A stretch of DNA of 64,000 nt from Cladopsammia gracilis (taxonomy: Eukaryota; Cnidaria; Anthozoa; Scleractinia; Dendrophylliidae): positions 371,501 to 435,500 of the forward strand of contig JAJGOT010000057.1 of the NCBI GenBank assembly GCA_022457155.1. Direction: 5' to 3'. Under the pieces are notes generated by a model that worked only from the letters and a program-made list of their open reading frames with translations, was not told the origin of the DNA and ran no database searches. This document shows, in pieces, positions 1 through 10,321 of this stretch. Both the position numbers and the translations under genes were made by a program. Every line of letters begins with the position of its first letter. Within the stretch, counting starts at the first letter, position 1.

Positions 1-788
1 GAATAGTGACTACAAGAATTAAAACACAGTAAAATGGCATAGAGTGTCTTAGTTACAAGTGTTTCGTATCTTAAAAAGTTCAATTCAGAATCAAAACAAA
101 TTGAACAAACACACGGCTACGAACCTAAACATAGCGGCGAAAAGTCGGAAAGAACTACAGCGTGGACAGAAAGCTTACAAAAATTCACAGCTAAAGGATA
201 CAAGAAACGGTTAAAACATCGTACCTGTAGTTGATTTGGCTTTTTAGTCCCTTCCATAAGCACCAAATTTTCAAACATCGAAGTACGAGCTGAGTCGATC
301 AATGTTGTTTACAAACTTGGAATGCTCGTTTTTTAGCTCCCACAGCCGTAATGACGAGATCAGAAACTTTTCTGAGGAAACATCAAGTCTATATCATATT
401 CCATAGGTGATAACCAAAGGAATTTCACGAAAATTGTGCTCCTTCATTCACTTCTTGTCGAGCGGTTAAACTTTGAACCAGTTTTCATTCAGCTACGCCA
501 AGAAACACTGCGACCGCGACAACGCGAAAATTTCGCGCCTTTTTTGTCCAATCATGTGAACAGTATTTTTCTCTTTTCTTTTCTTTTCTTCTCTTTTTTC
601 TTTCTTTTCCCTTTTTTAACTAATAGTTCACGCACTTTTTCGCCCAAAAACACGAAATTGCAGGCAGCAGTCATTTTCACAGTTCCTTAAAAATGCGAAA
701 TTTACCGCCATCGCTGGTTATATGTCATGTAGACATAACGTCTATCGACAACTTTTTTACCATATTTGGGCAGTGTATCAATGTGTTG

Positions 789-795
<7 letters not shown>
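1..795. repeat. Partial copy of the pogo-like element interior
   Basis: Bases 1 to about 690 match 5597-6290 almost base for base, and about 695-795 match 7504-7598. The joint here is contiguous, whereas the 5.6-kb copy has about 1.2 kb inserted at that point, so this copy keeps the uninserted state. Both copies include a short minus-strand reading frame (117-302 here) that starts MIDSARTSMFENL and reaches a GTACG splice-donor-like site after about 26 residues. No function is recognised. The left end is cut by the window edge. Confidence 0.75.
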
Positions 796-861
<66 letters not shown>

Positions 862-1200
862 AATATGCAAATATGTATACAATGTGCCCTCCCGGTTATT
901 ACCATAATGGCTTTATGGCAACTCCTGAACTTGGGCACAGGATGTACGGTTACACATTGTTGGATTGCACTGTGGAGTCACGAGAGTGCTCAAACTGCGA
1001 GCAGTGAGCGAAGCAATATGCCAATAGTGAACACCTCTTACGAGGCTCTCCACCCAATCCAGAGAGTGCTCAAACTGTATGAACAGTGAGCGTAACATAC
1101 AAATATGTATACAATGTGCCCTCCCGGTTATTACCATAATGGCTTTATGGCAACTCCTGAACTTGGGCACAGGATGTACGGTTACACATTGTTGGATTGC

Positions 1201-1274
<74 letters not shown>

Positions 1275-1379
1275 TACACACACACACTGGTTTTCAAAAA
1301 CTTAGCTACTTGAGAAATATATATTTATATATACCTTTTGTATTCCTATCAAAAACGTCACCTATTTGATGGGAATACA

Positions 1380-1416
<37 letters not shown>

Positions 1417-1452
1417 TATATATTTCTCAAGTAGCTATGTTTTTGAAAACCA

Positions 1453-1503
<51 letters not shown>
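793..1503. repeat. (TA)n microsatellite cluster with a 113-bp direct repeat
   Basis: Long TA runs lie near 793-858, 1201-1264, 1384-1414 and 1454-1503, with a CA tract after 1264. A segment of about 113 bp at 859-971 recurs almost identically at 1092-1204. Reading frames here that encode runs of YIYIYI are microsatellite artefacts. Confidence 0.9.
1287..1453. repeat. Short palindromic element in TA-repeat DNA
   Basis: CTGGTTTTCAAAAAC with about 60 following bases is repeated in inverted form ending GTTTTTGAAAACCAG at 1453, with a TA-rich centre. It could be a small MITE targeting TA, or a palindromic rearrangement of the microsatellite. No coding content. Confidence 0.6.
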
Positions 1504-1508
<5 letters not shown>

Positions 1509-1854
1509 ACTGACACAAACAGCGGTGATAAACATGGTAAACCAACGCATTTTCTAAAAAAGAAACTTGACGTTTCGTATGCTAAGCATCGTTACAGTGT
1601 CGAGAGCAAAGTCTCCTTAATTTTTACTTTTAGATTTAAAGTTTTTTTTAAAAAAATCCTTTCCATACAAGGACCGCCTGAACCGGGTGCAGTACGCAAC
1701 TCTTACAAGGTCTTCTCTGATTTGCTGAGAAAACAATAGAACAAACAATACAACAATGGAGCTGCTTGATACCCAGGTCAATGAGGTTGTTAAGAGCCGC
1801 GTGGTATTTGCTGAACCGCTCTCAAATGTCTTAAGTTGTCTACAAAGCTGGTTG

Positions 1855-2109
1855 CTAGGATTGCGATGAATTCTACATAGGGAAAACAAAACGACGACTT
1901 CATGACAGAAAAAAAAAAACGAACATTTCAAGGCCCCCACTAAAAGTGACCATACATAAGCCATTGCTGATCATATCAAAAACTGGTCACAACATTAATT
2001 GGGATCATTTTGATATTTATATTGTAAAATTAAGGAGACTTTGCCCATTCATGAACTACAGCCTTCTTTAAATGTTAACGTCAGCTGTGAGAAGCTGATG
2101 CTTTATTAG
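1855..2109 (+). pseudogene. Penelope-like GIY-YIG endonuclease fragment
   Basis: Reading across frameshifts, the plus strand encodes DCDEFYIGKTKRRLHDR, then HIKNTGHNINWDHFDI, then KIKETLPIHELQPSLNVNV, ending at a stop near 2109. This is the order of the GIY-YIG endonuclease module at the C-terminus of Penelope-like retroelements: YIG motif with the downstream Arg, a His-rich middle, then the P-[ST]-LN end. An A-run near 1910 breaks the frame, so it is a dead remnant. It differs in sequence from the Penelope copies at 15.7-18 kb and so belongs to another subfamily. Confidence 0.7.
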
Positions 2110-2129
2110 CTGTAGCTTCTTAAGACTGA

Positions 2130-2220
2130 TAGCCTGTGCGCACACGTATCCGATTTCCTTGCTCCCCGCGTCCGTTTTCCGCGGGGAGCAAGGGAATCGG
2201 ATACGTGTCCGCGCAGGCTA
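2130..2220. repeat. 91-bp hairpin MITE
   Basis: TAGCCTGTGCGCACACGTAT at the left pairs with an inverted copy ending GGCTA at 2220. The arms are about 42 bp with few mismatches and meet in CCGCGGGGAGC-type sequence. Probably a miniature transposon. Confidence 0.7.
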
Positions 2221-2492
2221 AGGACTGACAGTCCTATTACTGTTACTAAATTACTGTTAGTATTGTTTTTTCTTAATCTTGGTTCCAGACCCCAATTTTG
2301 ACAATATAATCAGTTTTCAAAACACTGTAATGGCTCCGTCAATTCCTAGCCCCCCCCCCCCCCCCCGGGCATTTGTCGGGCATTTTATAACTTTTTTCTT
2401 CCCAAGGGTGGGGCATTTGCTAAAACAGACACCGGGGGGTGGGGCATTGTCAAAACAACGTTATCTTTCACATTTTAAAAGTCGTTCATGCT

Positions 2493-2637
2493 AATTTCGA
2501 TATATTAAAATTCAACTTGAAACAAAAGACATCACTACGAGGCTTAGGGGAATAAGCCATATAAATCCCTATTATCATTCCCCTAAGCCTTTTAGTGATG
2601 TCTTTTGTTTCAAATTTAATTTTAATATGTCGAAATT
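2493..2637. repeat. 145-bp palindromic MITE
   Basis: AATTTCGATATATTAAAATT at the left is inverted at the right end (TTTTAATATGTCGAAATT). The arms run about 65 bp around CTTAGGGGAATAA. The upstream 2350-2460 is a poly-C and GGGCATTTG module also seen near 38130-38185. Confidence 0.7.
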
Positions 2638-3136
2638 GGGCTATTTGTAATTTGTCGTACAAATGCTTGACTTACGAGCACCCGTTACTTCATTTATTTT
2701 TTGCGTTACATGACAAGTATCCAATATTTAGCACTGAAGAATCGCGCTGAATATCGCCCGATACTTATCGCCCGATACGATACGTAGCCGACTATCTGCT
2801 CATCTGCTAGGTATCAACGATATTCCGCGCGATTTAGCAGTTTATTTTTTTAATTCAACGCATTGAAAAAAAGAACCTTTATTGCATTAGTGACAGTCAG
2901 TCTTTAAAAAAATCACACATTTAGACAAATGGACGATGGAAAGGAAAATCGTCACCAGCGCTTGAAGTCCATACTAAATCAAATTCAGTCAGAACAAAAC
3001 TTTTATAACAAGTAAGCTTACACTGTACCAATTTATACCAGTTGAATCACTACTGTTTTAGACATTGTGATCGGCCGCTAGAGAATCGATTTTTATGCAG
3101 AGCATTTTAAATCCATACAACTGTATTGCACAAGCT

Positions 3137-3382
3137 GCGTTTCTTGCGACCCTTGCGGTCATATGGAAACCAAAACGTTGCGATCCTTGCGATCGTTGCG
3201 ATTACGATCGCAGAGATAGAAATTTTTCTATCTCTGCGATCGTAATCGCAACGGATCGCAATGCCGATCGCGACGATCGCAACGTTTTGGTTTCCATATG
3301 ATCGCAAGGGTCGCAAGAATCGCAGTGATCGTCGATCGTAACGATCGCTGCGATCGTTGCGATTATATGGAAACCAGGCTTA
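3137..3382. mobile_element. Palindromic element built of GCGATCG words
   Basis: Nested inverted repeats: CATATGGAAACCAAAACG recurs inverted near 3280-3301, and a further outer pair reads TTCTTGCGACCCTTGCG against its inverse. The interior is iterated GCGATCGTTGCGAT. The right end reads ATATGGAAACCAGGCTTAAG. No coding capacity; the open frames across it arise from the palindrome. Compare the edge of the 60-bp satellite at 63104-63123, which has a related AACCAGGCTTA terminus. Confidence 0.65.
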
Positions 3383-4197
3383 AGTTAACTACGGTTTTGA
3401 GTGACATAAGAGATTTTGCTCCAGATCAACACGGTTAATTATTTCACCACTTTTCGCGCACGCTTGCTAATTAACACCTCACCATTTTAGGTTTACAGCA
3501 CAATATCAAGCACACAAAAGTGAACAGTTTGTTACTTGATAAGACTTCAAATAAACTATAAGTTTTGTTTGTTAAGAGTTTCCTTGAAATACGCCCATAT
3601 TTTGAGCAACTCTTTATCAGCAATTATTGACAATGACGAAAAATAGAGCTTTTAATTAAACGTTAGTATGAAAATATCATTAAATTCAGGTTGCAACTTT
3701 TTGGATTTTTGGCCCGTCCACCCAAATTGCGGCCTATCGCTCAGATTTCTTACAATGTTTCCGATTTTTTTTTTCAAACCTATAACATTTTTTCACGAGA
3801 AATAGACCAAACTAAAGGCCCGTTTACACATGCGATTTTTGATGCGATTTTTGTCGCGCTCTCCAATGCAACTTTTGTCGCAAGTGTAAACTAGCGGCGA
3901 TTTCCTGTGCGATTCGGGTGCGATATTTGCTGCGATTTCCCAAAAATCGCCGCCAAGCTGCATCAGGTTTCGAACATCCTCTTCGACATCGCGCGACAAA
4001 TCGCGCCCAAATTAAATCGCACTGAAATCGCCGCCCGTTTACGACATATGCGATTTGAACGGATGCAATATTAATTTGAGCGCGGCAAAAATTGCTTCGA
4101 CAAGCACAAAAAGTCGCCTGTGTAAACAAGCAAAATTGACAAATGCATTGAAAGTAAAACCTCACCTCTGCGCAAATTTCGCCCCTGTTTTCCACTA

Positions 4198-4640
4198 CAG
4201 TAAAAACTTGCATACAAGAACACCCATTTTCGGTTTCAGGCTGATTGGGTTCTTATATATCAGGTATTTTAGGTGAAATCTCAGCCTGAAAGTGTTCTTA
4301 AGTGTTCTTAATGATTGTTAATAAAAATGACAGGCCAAACGCATATATTGCATATTTTTCATGTAATTATAAGACTTTTAATTCCAAATACAGTAAATGT
4401 TGTACATTTGCTATACACAGCAAGTGAAATTACTAGCATTTATACAGAGATCTTAGTGCAATACCACAGTAAAGCTACAGACAGTGTTTGTTCTATTAAA
4501 CTGAAAAGGGAAGAGTTCTTATATATAAGAACAATTTTCAATTTTCAGGTTGAATGTGTTCTTATATATATGCTCCTTTTTTATCAAATTTCAGCCTGGG
4601 TGTTCTTAATCCACATGTTCTTGTATGCGGGTTTTTACTG
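4198..4640. mobile_element. 443-bp pogo-like MITE with TA target duplication
   Basis: Ends CAGTAAAAACTTGCATACAA and, inverted, CAGTAAAAACCCGCATACAA, each flanked by TA (4196-4197 and 4641-4642). Subterminal words resembling GTTCTTATATAT occur several times. CAGT termini on a TA duplication fit the pogo/Tigger branch of Tc1/mariner. No transposase seen, so it is non-autonomous. Confidence 0.75.
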
Positions 4641-4682
4641 TATCTCGAGCAGAACGCGTCTCCAATTCTTTCTTTCTTTCTT

Positions 4683-4707
4683 TGTGTGTGTGTGTGTGTG
4701 TGTGTGT
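4683..4707 (+). repeat. (TG)n microsatellite
   Basis: Uninterrupted GT dinucleotides following a TTTC tract. Confidence 0.9.
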
Positions 4708-5710
4708 TGCTAGGCAGGCAAAGGAAGCTGGCAAGACTCAAAAAGAGGCAAATTCAAAATTTTAAGAGTCCAGTCGGTGACATTTCAAAGCCGCCATGTT
4801 TAAACATCACGCAATTGTTTCGCTCATTTCCAAATTATCAATGCTGGTTTCCTGAAAAATAGCTTGCTTTAATGAGTCGAGTTTTAACTATCTTTATGTA
4901 CGTTATACGTTTTCCTTTTAATACGAGCATTCCTTCTTTCCAGTGATACACCTAACTGCAATAACGTTGTCATATCAAAAAGGAAAAAGCTAAAAAACAA
5001 ATAGAAATTAATTAGCATACTGAATCATCATACAGTGGAACCCCGATATAACGATATGCCAAGGGTGCAGTGAATCGAGGTATCGTTATATCGAGACTCC
5101 CGATATTTAACTATTATAGCGCGAAAGCGCGCGTGATATCGCCTAATACTTAGCCGACATCACGCAAGCTTGAGCGCTATATAGTTTTATAATTCAACAC
5201 ATTGATAACAAAGCACAGTTTGAAGAAAAAATATCGCCGACTCGCCTTTTATTTAAAATAAAAAAAAGCTTACAGATGTTTTACCGCGCGAAACATGCAA
5301 CATCACACAGTTCATAAATGAAAGTGGCGCCTTTGTCAATATTGTGCAAGCTTGAACACTATAAATGTTTTATAATTCAACACATTGATAACAAATCACA
5401 GTTTCGAGAAAAAAATCATTGAGATATACAACCTATCATTAAGTAAAAAGGCTAACTACAATATTTTACCTCACACCATTTCTTAAACAACAAGCAATGA
5501 ATGCCGAAACTTTTGCCAAGCTAAAATTAATTTAGCGTACACAATCAGTTGACAGTTTCTACGAAGAGCTTTCGTCTACTCAAAGAACGGGACAAAGTAG
5601 TGACTACAAAAATTAAAACACAGTAAAATGGCATAGAATGTCTTAGTTACAAGTGTTTCGTATCTTAAAAAGTTCAATTCAGAATCAAAACAAATTGAAC
5701 AAACACACGG

Positions 5711-5896
5711 CTACGAACCTAAACATAGCGGCGAAAAGTCGGAAAGAACTGCAGCGTGGACAGTAAGCTTACAAAAATTCACAGCTAAAGGATACAAGAA
5801 ACGGTTAAAACATCGTACCTGTAGTTGATTTGGCTTTTTAGTCCCTTCCATAAGCACCAAATTTTCAAACATCGAAGTACGAGCTGAGTCGATCAA
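5711..5896 (-). other. Short possible first exon inside the pogo-like element
   Basis: The minus strand opens with ATG at 5896 and encodes MIDSARTSMFENLVLMEG and about eight more residues before a GTACGATG donor-like site. The same exon is conserved in the copy at 117-302, with substitutions after the donor. Conservation may simply reflect recent copying. No family recognised. Confidence 0.3.
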
Positions 5897-6708
5897 TGTT
5901 GTTTACAAACTTGGAATGCTCTTTTTTTAGCTCCCACAGTCGTAATGACGAGATCAGAAACTTTTCTGAGGAAACATCAAGTCTATATCATATTCCAGAG
6001 GTGATAACCAAAGTAATTTCACGCAAATTGTGCTCCTTCATTCACTTCTTGTCTAGCGGTTAAACTTTGAACCAGTTTTCATTCAGCTACGCCAAGAAAC
6101 AACACTGCGACCGCGACAACACGAAAATTTCGCGCCTTTTTTGTCCAATCATGTGAACAGTATTTTTCTCTTTTCTTTTCTTTTCTTCTCTTTTTTCTTT
6201 CTTTTCCCTTTTTTAACTAACAGTTCACGCACTTTTTCACCAAAAAACACGAAATTGCAGGCAGCAATCATTTTCACTTTCCTCAAAAATGCGAACATAT
6301 GAAAGTCACGTTTAACATCAGGTCACTAAATTTGATCCGCGTCACGTTGCGCAATTTAGACCCCTTTTAAAATCATTCAATTTCGAACATTTTGGCTTCG
6401 TTCGTAGAAACAACGCAAAATATCGAAAAATCCACAACGGAAAAGGTAAATTTAACATATAGAGCACCATTAAAATCATGTTTCGGGTCAATCGGGAAAA
6501 AATTAGGGTCGGCTTTTCGAGTTCGAACATTACGCATTCGAGTTTGTTTACAAGTAAAATCCGAGTGATTTTCTGACTACGTGGAAAACTAAGCCGGATA
6601 TCACGTAACGTCAGGATGTAACGCAAAAGTCCCCGCCGTTTTCGAAATGTTCGTTAAATTTGGCGCGTTTTGATACCAAATTCGTTGGGATTCGCAAAAA
6701 TTTAGTGT

Positions 6709-6863
6709 CGGCCTTATGGCAGGGAAGATTATGAAGTTTGTTTATCCTGCGCTTTTATCATCCTCGTCGCTGAAGCTACTCCTCGCGATGAGAACACGAA
6801 TAATGAAGGCTTTCAAGGAGGTCCTCGTGGCGATACACCAATGTTCATAAAGGAAATTAACAA
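6709..6863 (+). pseudogene. Exon-like segment ending at a GTAAGC donor
   Basis: An open frame encodes REDYEVCLSCAFIILVAEA and then PRDENTNNEGFQGGPRGDTP, running into AA|GTAAGC at 6863/6864. The frame joins in phase to 6949. Unrecognised; may be cargo or part of the element's own gene. Confidence 0.35.
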
Positions 6864-6948
6864 GTAAGCCACAAAGAGTTAATATCTGAGTATTTTTGCC
6901 TAATTTTGGGATATTACTGCAAGGTCTCTATATTGATTTTTTTCTTAG

Positions 6949-7200
6949 CTATCTGACCTACACTATATCAATTAAGAAAGAGTTAAAGACGAAGACGAGA
7001 TTTGCAGAGGTCGAAGACAGACCTGCCCTTATGAGAATTGTAGAGGATATTTTGGAAAGGTCCAACATCACAGGAGTACTTTTGAATAACTGGATACTAC
7101 ATCGCTTCAACAAGCAAATTCAGAAATTGTTTCAGTACTATAAAAGTTCAACACACGACCTCCACTCGCTGAATTCAAAAAGCATATCCTTTGTAGTGAA
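6949..7200 (+). pseudogene. Second exon-like segment after a TTTTCTTAG acceptor
   Basis: Continues the previous exon in phase: YLTYTISIKKELKTKTRF, then AEVEDRPALMRIVEDILERS and NITGVLLNNWILHRFNKQ. The charged helical composition looks like real coding sequence, but no family is recognised. The 3' border is not clear; I stop it where composition changes and where it runs against the antisense chromo-barrel frame. Confidence 0.35.
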
Positions 7201-7369
7201 TCTTAACTTTATCTTGGGGTTTATCGATATCAATTATTTCAATTTCGTACAGAGTTTTGTCTTGTTTAGTCATTTTTTTTTTGGCTTCAACTTGAGATCG
7301 CTGAAAGTTAAATTCCTCCACGAATCTCTTCGGAGGCTTCACTTCTCTCTTCACCTGGGAGTCCGCCAT
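7120..7369 (-). pseudogene. Chromo-barrel (tudor-knot) domain fragment, frameshifted
   Basis: From the ATG at 7369, in an AACATGGCGG context, the minus strand encodes MADSQVKREVKPPKRF, then KTLYEIEIIDIDKPQDKVKI and HYKGYAF, then stops. Skipping one T of a TTTTT run restores EFSEWRSCVELL. The pattern LYEAxI-(x)n-VxIHYKGY-xxxFDEW is that of chromo-barrel domains, as in MRG15/MSL3-like proteins and several cnidarian transposon proteins. The single-base frameshift in a homopolymer suggests a pseudogene, or an assembly error. No acceptor or second exon was found downstream. Confidence 0.5.
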
Positions 7370-8086
7370 GTTGCGTGATGTTGTTATCAAATTTGCTGAA
7401 TCACTGGAACTACGCATGCGTAGAACAATTAAAATTGGAAGAGAGACACTGGTATCCAGTTTGAGCTGATGTTCATCGCAAAGGGGAAAGACTTTGATAT
7501 GTTTACCGCCATCGCTGGTTATATGTCATGTAGACATAACGTCTATCGACAACTTTTTTTACCATATTTGGGCAGTGTATCAATGTGTTGAATTATAAAA
7601 CGATATGGCCGTAAAATAGCCGAAAATATCGTTATATCGGGGTATTGAAATCCCGGCGACGTATACGTTTTGTCATAAGAAGGAGTCAAAGATACTAAAA
7701 CAGAGAGAACTATTAAATTACAAGGAGGATAAAGAGGCATCGTAAACTGAAAGCTGTTGACAGCAACGTTACAGATTACTGTACTCGATTGCTGTAATGT
7801 TATTGTATTAAGGTTACAGTGTACCTTCGGGGGTGTCTCCAGTATAACAGCTCTAGCGTCTTAAGATTACACTTAATATACCTAAACCCAGATATCAAAT
7901 TAAAGCTTATAGAGCTGGCTATCTAAATATGGAAACCATTTGGAAATAAAATGAATTGTCGAATTTTTTACGACGTCTAAATTCGAACGTCCGAATCAGC
8001 TTTAAAACGCTATAACTCAAAGCGATTATTATATTTTGCTAATTTGATTTGTTCTCAGGTTTCCGGACACAAAGCGCTAAAAAAAC

Positions 8087-8380
8087 GTGTCGGCGATTTT
8101 CCATATTCAATTGCAGCGAAAAGTTACAGAATATATTCGAAAAGGGCAGAAAAAAAATTGGAATGATCGCACGGAAATGCCTTTTGACGAAAAAGTTTTC
8201 GGAATTAAGAAATTCGCCGACACGTTTTTGTTGATCATCGCCAGAAATCTCGAACCAAAGTGGGCGGAGATCATTTGTGACTCACTCGACCATATCAATA
8301 GGATTGTATTGTATTTCAGAATATCTGATTGGTCGGGTGGCGAAATGGATCTGTCTGCCTGTCGCGTAATATTTTTATGA
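8087..8380 (+). other. Unrecognised open frame in the TTAA-flanked element
   Basis: 97 codons, including KVTEYIRKGQKKNWNDRTEM and FADTFLLIIARNLEPKWAEI. Composition resembles a real helical protein, but no motif is identifiable and it may be a chance frame. It is 5' of the better supported exon at 8702. Confidence 0.25.
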
Positions 8381-8701
8381 TCGCTCGCGTGTAGGGGAAA
8401 AAGCGCTTTTTCTTCGCTAAACAAGGTTTCTTTAGCTATTTGTTTGGCAAAAAAGCGAAGCTTAATACACAAATAAAACGACGTCGTCTATCGAAGGCGA
8501 AATGTTATACTAGAAAGAGAGAATAGACCGTTTTTGAAACAACAGACAGAGGTCACGTAATATTTACTGTGACTTCTCGAGTTGAATTTCAAACTACTAG
8601 TCCGCCAAAATTCAACCATAGTAGGCCACCAAATTAGGAACAAGGCTAGTTTCTAGTCCTTATGGGATCTAAAGGATGCCTGGTCAATATTTTTTTACGA
8701 A

Positions 8702-8908
8702 ATGGCGTCTCCATCCTTTGTAAACAACGAATTCGGCGAGGTTTTTCACAAGTATGCGACCTCGAATGGCGACACGAAGTGCTTATTGCGAACTCTATTA
8801 TTGCATAAATTGGATTTTAAAAACCGAGCCGAAATCATGGCGAAACTGCCAGATATTTTGCACAGAAACGGAGTGATGTTGGAACTTATCAAATGGATAC
8901 AAACTAAG
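8702..8908 (+). CDS. Hypothetical first exon in the TTAA-flanked element
   Basis: An ATG in an AAATGG context opens a 69-codon frame: MASPSFVNNEFGEVFHKYAT, then a leucine-rich helical stretch (CLLRTLLLHKLDF, AEIMAKLPDILHRNG), ending IQTK|GTACGT at a good splice donor. The shape suggests an N-terminal helical domain of a multi-exon protein. No partner exon is seen within the element, so it is either captured host sequence or the start of the element's own gene. Not recognised. Confidence 0.4.
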
Positions 8909-10181
8909 GTACGTGGCACTCATTCACCGGCACAAAATGAAAACAGAATTCGGGTCCGCTGAGATCTTTGACTCAGACGCCTTCAAAATGGCATCGTAAA
9001 ATATAACTTTACAAAATTCGCAAAACCGAACCGAAATTGAAAGGTTTTATACCGAGCGAACCTCCGAAACAAACTTTGGAAAGGTCTGTTCAAAATGAGA
9101 TACGGAGCAGCTTCTGAATTGTAAAACATTTTAATCGTCGTAACTTTGAAAATTATTTCCCATACATTTTTTGTAAAGAGATAATCAAAACAGAGGCCCA
9201 AAATTTCTAAGTGTCACGCTTCAACTGCGCATGTCGGTTCAAAATTTCTGGCGATGTTATATGTTAGCGTAGCTTCTGTCCAAATTTAAGGAAAATCGAA
9301 CAAATTTCCTTTGAGTTGTAGCTCTTTAAAGTGTCCCCAACAAGCGAAAAATTAACTTTGAGAAAACAGCGCTTAAAAAAAACATATCGCTTAATAAACA
9401 GACTCCGCCCACAAAAGTTATACCGTCATTTCTCCGTCAATTTTCACTATTTTTCCATACTTTTTTTTTTTGGATGAAAGTTCATTCTGTAAACTTTATT
9501 TAAACGCCAAAAAAAATTTTCAATAAATTTTCGATCTGAAGGTACACTGTAACCTTAAATTCAATGTTTTGCTTAAATTGTAACTGTGTACTGATACTGT
9601 AATATCGTTATATCGGGGAAGACTTTACGCTCGATGCGGTAAATTCTCATCGTTATATCGGGAATATTGTTATATCGAAGATCGTTATATCGGGGTTCTG
9701 TCCTATACATTTTACTGTAACTTTTGCCGGGACATAGTATGTTCATCGTTATACCGGGGATATCGTTATATCGAGGATCGTTATATCAGGGTTCCACTGT
9801 ACATTGCAACATTCACAACACGCACGTTTATAGCTGTATACATGTACTATTCATGTTATAGAGAGAAATCATTTGCATCAGTTTCTCGGTGTCATTTTGA
9901 TGCAATTCGAGGCTGATTCATCTGGAGAATTTCAAATCACATCACATATGGTTAATTAATTCCTATTTCGTTTTTTGAATTTTGCTTTTAGCTTTTTGAT
10001 ATGACGTTATTGCAGTTAGGTTTATACGGGATAAATTAAAACTTGTCGTGCGTTTTTTACCAGCACTCGCCGTTTCCACCGTTTCTGAATATAATTATTA
10101 GAAAACAATGAAAAAGCGCCGATCGGTTAGCATGAAATAAAATCCGTAAGTGATTAGCTTCTTGAAATTCTTCAGCTTGCG

Positions 10182-10321
10182 ATGGATGCTGTTCGAGTTA
10201 CAGAACTTCGCCAAATTATGGTGGCGGCCGTAATTTGCACCCTCATAACCATCCTTGCAATTACTGGTATCAACTTATCTTTTCCCTTTGCGAAGAAAGC
10301 GCCGATTGATGTTGGAGAACA
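10182..10321 (+). CDS. Gal3st-A exon 1: tail and signal anchor
   Basis: The ATG follows CTTCAGCTTGCG, a context shared with the paralogue's start. 46 codons plus two bases: MDAVRVTELRQIMVAAV, a roughly 20-residue hydrophobic anchor, then NLSFPFAKKAPIDVGE, ending CA|GTAAGTATT. The paralogous exon at 30501-30643 has the same start, length class, anchor and donor, which is the main evidence that it is real. It lies about 160 bp downstream of nested transposons. Confidence 0.85.

Larger units (their letters stand above)
3818..4740. mobile_element. TTTGTCGC-word element, split by a later insertion
   Basis: Starts GGCCCGTTTACACATGCGAT and is filled with GCGATTT and TTTGTCGC words to about 4195. 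A separate element is inserted at 4198-4640, and remains continue for an uncertain distance after it. A sister copy in the opposite orientation lies at 47592-47800 and ends TGTGTAAACGGGCC. No coding capacity. The superfamily is not clear; I could not fix a target-site duplication. Confidence 0.55.
6290..7503. mobile_element. 1.2-kb insertion with ACATAT..GTC ends and gene fragments
   Basis: ACATATGAAAGTC at the left and GACTTTGATATGT at the right form a 13-bp inverted repeat with one mismatch. Copies at 1-795 and 31500-31775 lack this DNA: there, AAAATGCGAAATTTACCGCC is uninterrupted. That gives an empty-site comparison and fixes the borders to a few bases. It carries two exon-like segments on the plus strand and a chromo-barrel-like frame on the minus strand. 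The superfamily is not recognised. Confidence 0.65.
7812..9554. mobile_element. 1.74-kb element flanked by TTAA
   Basis: GGTTACAGTGTACCTTC at 7812 is inverted at the right end (GAAGGTACACTGTAACC, ending 9554). TTAA flanks both sides (7808-7811 and 9555-9558). TTAA plus GG-starting ends fits Kolobok, or less well piggyBac. Two open segments (8087-8380 and 8702-8908, plus strand) are inside, but neither matches a transposase I know. Confidence 0.65.
5036..9798. mobile_element. 4.8-kb pogo-like element with TA target duplication
   Basis: Termini are CAGTGGAACCCCGATATAAC and its inverse with one mismatch (ending TATATCAGGGTTCCACTG), flanked by TA at 5034-5035 and 9799-9800. Inside the ends, ATCGTTATATCGGGG-type words are iterated (around 5040-5090 and 9600-9790). 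I cannot recognise a pogo DDE transposase. The body carries two further insertions (about 6290-7503 and 7812-9554). Partial copies lie at 1-795 and, inverted, at 31500-31775. Confidence 0.75.
4951..10021. mobile_element. Outer fold-back-like shell carrying nested transposons
   Basis: CTAACTGCAATAACGTTGTC and about 60 further bases at the left are inverted at 9948-10021 (GACGTTATTGCAGTTAG). The intervening DNA is almost entirely a later pogo-like insertion, so the shell alone would be only a few hundred bp. It ends about 160 bp upstream of Gal3st-A exon 1 and so may overlap that gene's promoter. Confidence 0.6.
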
